In this document: positions 58,080 through 64,000 of the stretch, in pieces
Layout: each line of letters starts with the position of its first letter
Position numbering within the stretch: position 1 is the stretch's first letter
Source of the DNA: Eumeta japonica
Lineage: Eukaryota > Arthropoda > Insecta > Lepidoptera > Psychidae
DNA length: 64,000 nucleotides
Direction: 5' to 3'
NCBI GenBank assembly: GCA_005406025.1
Contig: BGZK01000005.1
Span: 682,001 to 746,000 of the forward strand
The notes under the pieces: model-generated
Told to the model about the DNA's origin: nothing
Seen by the model: the letters and a program-made list of their open reading frames with translations, nothing else
Databases searched by the model: none
Made by a program: the position numbers and the translations under genes

Positions 58080-61000
58080 GCACTCGTTCGAAAGGTAGTT
58101 TTCCCTCAAGTATGTTCCCTAAAGAAGATAGCGCATAAAAGTTGAAGATAGCTTTTCTCAAATTAAATTGTATACAATAACAATAAATAACAAAAATATT
58201 ATAAAGAGATCACCCTGATAAGAACTCGAGTAGATTATGTCTATGGATATTTCTCTCTCAAAATAATCGGAAATTTTATAATACCCTTCTTTACAAAGTA
58301 ATTGTGTAATAATGATCTTAAAGTTATCTAAAGTAAGTTTTGAATATCTTTAGAGATCTAACTGAACTATCGCACAGAGTCTCATAAATAAGTTTTATAT
58401 GTTATCTAATCGACATACAGGCCAACATAATTCGTTTTATTTCTCGTATTGAAGTTATGTCAACAATTATTTTTCTCGAACATTTTTACATTTTTTTATG
58501 TGTCGAATCGTCGTATATAAAACGAGATGCCAATATTAAGATTCCGATTTTTTAAAATTTACTCCTTAGAGATGCTCGAAGTCACAGTTTGTAAATCGCA
58601 CGAATGCCTCGCTTCTCCGGCACAAAAATTCTATATACATCTGCGGTATACCTTTAAACTAAAATACTTTAACACATCAAGATACGGAGACAACGAAAAT
58701 AAGCTAGGCTGGCAGTTCTACATCTGATAATTTTCATAACTTTTTAACTGCATATGCAGCAGAGCTAAGCCTTTTCGACAACTTGTCAATGTGAGGAACC
58801 CATTGACTTCGTTTATCTAGAGTATTATCTAGGAATATAACAGTAATAATAAAATCTATTTCCTGGTTTCGTACTAAAGTAGTTCCGAATCTATTGCTTA
58901 CATTTGGAGGCATAAATTTTATATGATTTGTTTTCTTTTCATGAAGAAATAGATTATTTACAGCTTTATTAAATTATTTATTTCTCTACTCGAAATAGCA
59001 ATGTTAATATCGTCATATTAAGCGATTGTTGTCTTTTGCTTCAAAAAACAATGATGTGTCATTTGCAAACAGTACTATATCATGAGTAATGAGATAGTTA
59101 CTAGCAATGCTAAATAAATCGTTAACATGGATTAAAAAGAGCAAGGGACCAAGGACTATTCCCTGTGGTACCTCCATGAGGATCACAAACCCCACATGAT
59201 TTTTTCGCCATTGACATCAATCTTCAGTACCCTGTTACTTAAATACGACTCAAGATCATCAAGTTTCCGGCTCGTCATTGTGTAATGATACAGTGTCCCG
59301 ATCAAAATTTCGTCATTTACGCAATTCAAAGCCTTAGAGAGATCGCATAATACTCCAACTGCATTCCGCTAATCCTCTCAGGCTACAAAAAAATATTTAA
59401 TAAGTTCAACACCAGCGTCAATTGTTGAGCAATCCTAAGTAAATCCACATTGTTTTTTGGATATTAACTTATTATTAATATGAAAATGGGCTAGTATCAA
59501 TTTTTCAAAAAAATTACTTAATATCGGCAATATAGTTTATAGAGTTTGATGTACTACCGCCTTTAAGTAATGGAATGACTTCATTTTCTTTCGTCAGATC
59601 GGGATACACGCAATCGTCTAAACATCAGCAATCTTTTTCATTTACAACGACTTATATGGTTTTATAATCTCTTCCGTTTTCATATATTTAAATTCCAATC
59701 TAATACAACAGACCCTAACATTTTGTCTTAATAATGATTCAGCAAGTGTGGTAGATGACTTTAGAGTTGTGGTGGACGAAACTGAAATGTCAATCAAGAA
59801 CTTTTCAAAGGCCTCAGCAACCTCTATAACTGTATTCAAGGCATTGCCATGTAACTTAAGTTTAAAGTCAATATTGCAGCCCTTAATTTTTCCGATCTTG
59901 TTCTTTATGACTTACCAGGTCGCTTTTATCACGTTTATATTATTTTTTTATTTTATTATTGACGTGTTTGGCTTTAACCGCAAAGCAAACAAGTTTAAAC
60001 ATTTTCGAATAATTTCTAATAATTCTTCCACATAAGTTGATTTTAATTCCGCATTATTATAACCTCTATCGTCAAAAAGCTCATACAATCGCTTTCTAAT
60101 TATATAAATTCTCACTGTTGTCTGATCACTAGATGCCAGTCACTCAACATTTTTTTGTTGAAATGTATTATCATTTTCAGCTTTTAAGTAATGACTTAAA
60201 AGTTGAAAAAAATATAAGTATTCAATAGAATACTGAATTATATATTCAATTTGAACCGTCATAGGATTGTAGATTTGGAAATTTCATGAGTTTTTTTTCT
60301 GAAGTAATGAAGCTTTTTTCATTCACTGATATAAATCTTATCTCTTTTTTTACTGTATTTTTAGTTGGTGTTTTAAAACATTTTACTGGTCCATTTTAAT
60401 CTGAATTTAAATTATTAATATTATTTTTTGTGGTTCTATATTTGTATTAACATGATCAAGGCATGTCCTACACATGAAGTGATTCTCAAAAGTCCTAAAA
60501 AGAGATTCAATAAATTATAACATACAAAGAATTCCAGATTCCCGCTACTGTGATTTGTATCATCTAATAAATTTAGATTAAAGTCATCACAGATTATGGT
60601 GTATTTATTTTCATTACTGAATTTACATAAGGCTTGATCCGTAATCGATTCAAATAATTCATAAAGTGAACGGGGGCGGTCTGTACATATTCGTCACAAC
60701 CAGTCGATCGAGTTCCACACAGGCGATCTCGACAACCCGTTCAACAGGGAGGTTCACAATTTCCTTTCTTTCCTTGAAATTCAAGTTATTTCATATGATA
60801 ATCAAAGAACCACTACATACAGCACTCTCCTTGGTGAAGGAGCTTGCAAAGCGCTGATTAACATAACCAAAAGCTGATAGTCTCCAAGCCAGTGCTCCGT
60901 AATACAGAGTATATCAATGCTAGCACCGTCCATGAACAGCTCAATTTCCAGCTCCTTGTTCTCCGTACGTTGAATATTTTGGTGCATGAGGTTGAGAAAC
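58080..61000 (-). pseudogene. LINE ORF2, minus-strand copy, broken
   Basis: Minus strand, from 61000 down: HQNIQRTENKELEIELFMD and IDILCITEHWLGDYQLL (endonuclease start, about 60900-60990), AFEKFLIDISVSSTTTLK (linker, about 59790), FEKLILAHFHINNKL and CGFT..STIDAGVEL (about 59420-59500), CDLSKALNCV (motif A), VPQGIVLGPLLFL (motif B, about 59160), VLFANDTSLFFEAKD (motif C, about 59060, with Asp to Asn in the catalytic FADD), then a C-terminal region ending like GYYKISDYFERN (about 58270). Unlike the plus copy it keeps traces of the finger region (LPILSNFF). Many stops and frameshifts. Confidence 0.85.
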
Positions 61001-61209
61001 CAATGGCTTTTATCATAATTATTAATAACTTTATTGTGATTTAACTTAGGGTTGCATAGATGCGAAACACTAACATGATATTGCAAAATACTACAGTTAC
61101 TCTCCGTTATATTATTATCATTCATATTAATATTTGTTTGAAATAATTGTGTATTTTTATTATTACCAAGAAAGCCCTGTTTTTTCTGATGAGTTAATTT
61201 AAAAAAAAC

Positions 61210-61412
61210 TTAGGATTTCTGCCAGAGCCGCCCGTTTAAATCCTTATAGTTCTGCATTTCAACAGGAATTCTAGATTCTAGTCTATAAAGACTAGATTCA
61301 AGTGAGCCGCAGTCATTCTTACCGCTACTATATAACATGGCAGAATCAATATTAAAGGTTGACAACTTAGCCAAACGTCTCATTAAAGTATTTTGATAGG
61401 AACGAATGTCCA
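61210..61412 (-). pseudogene. LINE ORF1 C-terminal end, minus-strand copy
   Basis: A 3'-terminal piece of ORF1, or the region between the ORFs (TLMRRLAKLSTFNIDSAML, ending GRLWQKS). The segment about 61350-61140 aligns with about 52520-52670 of the plus copy (AAGAATGACTGCGGCTCACT against AAGAACGACTGTGGCTCGCT). The 5' truncation lies at 61412. Confidence 0.6.
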
Positions 61413-61418
61413 AAGTAA

Positions 61419-61475
61419 TAAACATCCAAATATCCACATATACAAATTGTGACATGCATAATATTAATAGAATAA
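61419..61475 (+). repeat. Dispersed repeat X, copy B, part 3
   Basis: AAACATCCAAATATCCACAT and TAATATTAATAGAAT match the terminal part of copy A (30533-30592). This is the right end of the X copy that was split twice. Confidence 0.75.
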
Positions 61476-62030
61476 TACATAAACAAATATTGGTACTCTT
61501 AATAATTTTGAAAGAGAAGGTTGATACTTTAGTAGAGTTTTTTAAATTTGAGCAATGACATCATCTTACTTACGAGTTTGCAAAAATTATTGCACAACGA
61601 TGCTAATAATTTTGAGGCTAGCCTACAAGGTCAATATTTGCTCATATTTTTTATAGATTCAGTATTTTTTTAATTACATAGTAGATTACATTATCGTTCA
61701 CTTAGTCATTTGTGATTAAGGGAACAATCCGTCTCAAAGGTCTTGCAAACCATTTGCAACCTTTGGTAATGGATGGTCTGGGAAAACTGGAAGTTCTAGA
61801 AAAGTTGTAGTTTAATTAAAAACGGAGAGACCCTGTGATAATTATGAGCGCCACTGGAAAATTCGGGATCGGGCGTGATTCCTCACTTTCCCTAAAAAGT
61901 TCGACAATTAGCCGTTTGTATTATCAGTTGATCTACTAGTAAAATTGTGATGAATTATAAAGTTTACAGAAAAATGTTAAGTAAAATATATTTTAGAGAT
62001 GAAAAGCTATCTAAAACCTATTAAAATAAC
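61476..62030. other. No recognised feature
   Basis: AT-rich with a slightly GC-richer middle (about 61730-61900). No frame or repeat that I can support. Confidence 0.35.
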
Positions 62031-62148
62031 TTGGAGCCGGTGCCAGCTAAAGCATGACGAACAAAAAAAATAATAATCTTCAAATATAAATACAAAACGT
62101 AAAGTACGTACTGTGGGGCATACCGCGTTTGGCCGACACCGACTCCAA
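62031..62148. mobile_element. Small inverted-repeat element, MITE-like
   Basis: TTGGAGCCGGTGCCAGC (62031-62047) and GGCCGACACCGACTCCAA (62131-62148) are inverted copies with three differences, bounding a 118-bp AT-rich non-coding segment. The end TTGGAGTCGGTGTCGGC is a wording that I associate with lepidopteran repeats. No clear target duplication. Confidence 0.5.
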
Positions 62149-62439
62149 ATAGATGATACATCTAATTATTATAATGGATTTCTGACAGCACTGTCATTGT
62201 TTTTTGTAAAATTGTTTTATTTCCAGTTAAAATAATCCCGTTTTCAGTAGGGCACTATAAGCAGTTTGTTCCGAAAGTTGTTACCGCATTAATGAATAAA
62301 AAAGCTATACAATACTTTCACATATTAAATTTTTTATTCTTTAATGTATTATTTAAGCATATTATGCTCAGTTTTCTTGTATTTTTTTTGAAAAAATTGG
62401 AAAAAGTATAAGACCGGATAATTTCTTTTGAGATGATTA

Positions 62440-62745
62440 CCTTTCGCCCCCGGTTCCGCTCGCGTGGATATCTAACGAATTCCTTCATATTGTTTATCGA
62501 GCGATCATGCTTCCAGTCATGATCTCGTCCGCTGTCCCGTTCTCGATTCTAAATCCGGTCTTGTTTTCGATGCAGATTTGTTCTGTCATGATTCCGATCG
62601 TGGGCCCGCTTTTCATTCTGCTTTAAGCAGATTCTAACACATTCCAATTCTGATTTCGTTCTCGGTCCCGGTCCCGCTCACGTTTATGATCGCGGTGCCG
62701 CTTGTCATTCCGATTCCGGTTACGCGTTTGATTTAAATTATATAA
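62440..62745 (+). repeat. Dispersed repeat X, copy C (fragment)
   Basis: CGGTTCCGCTCGCGTGGATA, AACGAATTCCTTCATA, ATCGATTCTAAATCCGG-like and repeated TTCCGGTCCCG words match copies A and B. The end part is missing. Confidence 0.65.
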
Positions 62746-62764
62746 CAATAATAATAATATAAAC

Positions 62765-64000
62765 TCACACCTATTCCTTCCATCTAAAATAGAAGAAGCT
62801 GTAAGGAGTCAAAACAAAGATATGTCACCTGGACCAGATCAGATAACAAATGACGTGATTAAAATATCAATTACCATGTCCGACAATCTGACAAAACTTA
62901 CAGAAATATACAATAACAATTTAAAAACAGAATCTATACCATAACAATGGAATAAGTGTACAATCATATTACTATACAAAAAGGGAGAAAGGGATAACTT
63001 CGAAAACTACAGAAGTACAGACCTATTAGCTTGATGTCAAATATATATGAGGTTTTTTCTAAAATGATGTTAAGGAGAATTACAGGCGTAATGGACGAAC
63101 AACAACCAATTGAATAAGCCGGATTCAGAGCGGGATTTTCAACTGTAGACCACATGCATGTCTTAAAACAATTATTAGAAAAATGTCATCAGTATGGTAA
63201 AGCACTTTATATCGTATTTGTGGACTATAGAAAAGCTTTGGATGCAGTAAGACACAATTCGCTATGGAAGGCATTAACTGAGCAAGGAGTCCCCAAAAAA
63301 TACACAAGAATCATCAAAAATATATATAAAAATAACGTTGCACAAATAAAGCTAGAAACAACTGATGAAAAATTCCCTATAACTAGAAGAGTAAAGCAGG
63401 GCGATCCACTATCTGCAAAACTTTTCTCTGGTGTCTTAGATGGTGTATTCAGAAATCTGGAGTGGGAAAATATAGGCATAAATATTAACGGCAAGAAACT
63501 GAACCATTTGAGATTTTCGGATAACCTAGTCCTAAGCACTGACAACGCTAATAATCTTCAAAAAATGTTACAACAACTGACAGAGACAAGCAAAGTAGTT
63601 GGTCTCACCATAAATATATCCCAAGACAAAGTTAATGACTAATAGAAAAGAAGTAGACATAAAAGTAGATAATTAAAATATAGAATACGTGAGAAGCAAT
63701 ACTTACTTAAGTCAATTAATATCATTTAGAGATCAAATAGACATGGAAATTGAAAAAGAATTGTTGGCGCATGGAAAAGGTATTAGTAATTTAAGGAGAT
63801 ATTTAAAAGCGAACAGTTTTTATATTTATTAAAAAAAAGGTCTTCGACTTGTGTGTTCTGCCATGTCTTTCATACGGATGTCAAACCTGGGCACTGAATC
63901 ATGAACGTCTAAAAAAAATTGAGAATATGCCAGAGGTGAACGGATAGAAGCGTAATAGAGGTGATACGTGATACTAAAGGACCACATGAGAGCATAAAAT
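62765..64000 (+). pseudogene. 5'-truncated LINE reverse transcriptase, runs off window
   Basis: A different LINE family from those at 51-61 kb, of the endonuclease-reverse transcriptase type common in insects (RTE/L1-like; clade not settled). Pieces in order: SKIEEAVRSQNKDMSPGPDQ, ESIP, stop (62942), QWNKCTIILLYKKGER, ENYR, AGF with a stop before it (about 63114), FVDYRKALDAVRHNSLWKAL (motif A), RVKQGDPLSAKLFSGV (motif B, about 63390), LNHLRFSDNLVLS (motif C, with the second Asp of FADD replaced by Asn), YLSQLISF, and the thumb end CVLPCLSYGCQTWALNHE near 63880. An uninterrupted 162-codon stretch lies at 63154-63642. The 3' end is outside the window. Dead copy. Confidence 0.88.

Larger units (their letters stand above)
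57989..61412 (-). mobile_element. LINE of the same family, minus strand, 5'-truncated
   Basis: The tail is at 57989 (ATTCAAATTCAAA, the complement of TTTGAA units) and the 5' end at 61412 within ORF1. Short target duplications AAGTAA lie at 57983-57988 and 61413-61418. Repeat X resumes at 61419 with TAAACATCCAAA, as in the uninterrupted copy at 30531. It is inverted relative to the LINE at 51.6-55.7 kb, with about 2.3 kb between their tails. Confidence 0.85.

Noticed and set aside
41835..61475. Integrated virus or endogenous retrovirus
   Set aside because: All reverse transcriptase sequence is LINE type with endonuclease domains; no gag-protease-integrase order, no long terminal repeats and no envelope-like frame.
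63225..63545. Minus-strand 106-codon frame
   Set aside because: Antisense shadow of the reverse transcriptase at 63154-63642.

Overview
The window reads as nuclear DNA of an insect, most likely a moth or butterfly (Lepidoptera). It is strongly AT-rich, lacks compact operon-like coding, and is full of degraded eukaryotic transposons. The lepidopteran call rests on dispersed repeats that I recognise from memory (not from a search): a repeat carrying GGGTTCCGT with a GAGTCC-GACTCGCACTTGGCC-like end (about 2.2, 6.8, 7.6 and 31.0 kb), a repeat ending in a TTATAATATTAGTA-type tail (13.1, 30.6, 61.4 kb), and a tRNA-derived SINE with A and B boxes (48.9-49.1 kb). A short run of the insect TTAGG motif (46.36 kb) fits any insect. 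I found no host gene that I can name. The window looks intergenic or intronic.

Layout. 0-14 kb: AT-rich DNA, several dispersed-repeat copies and a few GC-rich islands with short open frames of unknown meaning. 14-15 kb: a degraded IS630/Tc1/mariner-type transposase tail, then a small retroinsertion with target-site duplication of about 20 bp and a GAT tail. 15-28 kb: mostly featureless, with GC-rich islands, perfect hairpins and a 196-bp hAT-type MITE at 26.6 kb. 28-36 kb: copies of a non-coding terminal-inverted-repeat family (called Y here), nested with other repeats, then a mariner fragment. 37-41 kb: two adjacent hairpins, a short tandem repeat and a GC-rich island. 41.8-45 kb: a dead mariner transposase (minus strand) split by a complete but dead hAT element with 8-bp target duplication. 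45-50 kb: further repeats, a third Y fragment, a 191-bp tandem duplication, a SINE, a 39-40-bp minisatellite and a TG microsatellite.

50.8-61.5 kb is a nested stack: an old dispersed repeat (X) is split by a GTF2IRD2-like hAT element, which contains a plus-strand LINE, which contains a second copy of the MITE. A little further on, the same X copy is split again by a minus-strand LINE of the same family. A paralogous X copy at 28.3-30.6 kb shows both empty sites. 62.8 kb to the window end is a different, 5'-truncated LINE reverse transcriptase with stops.

No element looks able to encode a working enzyme: stops, frameshifts or lost catalytic residues are visible in each. The genes therefore do not work together as a pathway; their value is as a readable insertion history. 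Best leads: family Y, the nested stack, the two MITE copies that differ by exactly one 39-bp unit, and local hairpins that look like template-switch mutations.
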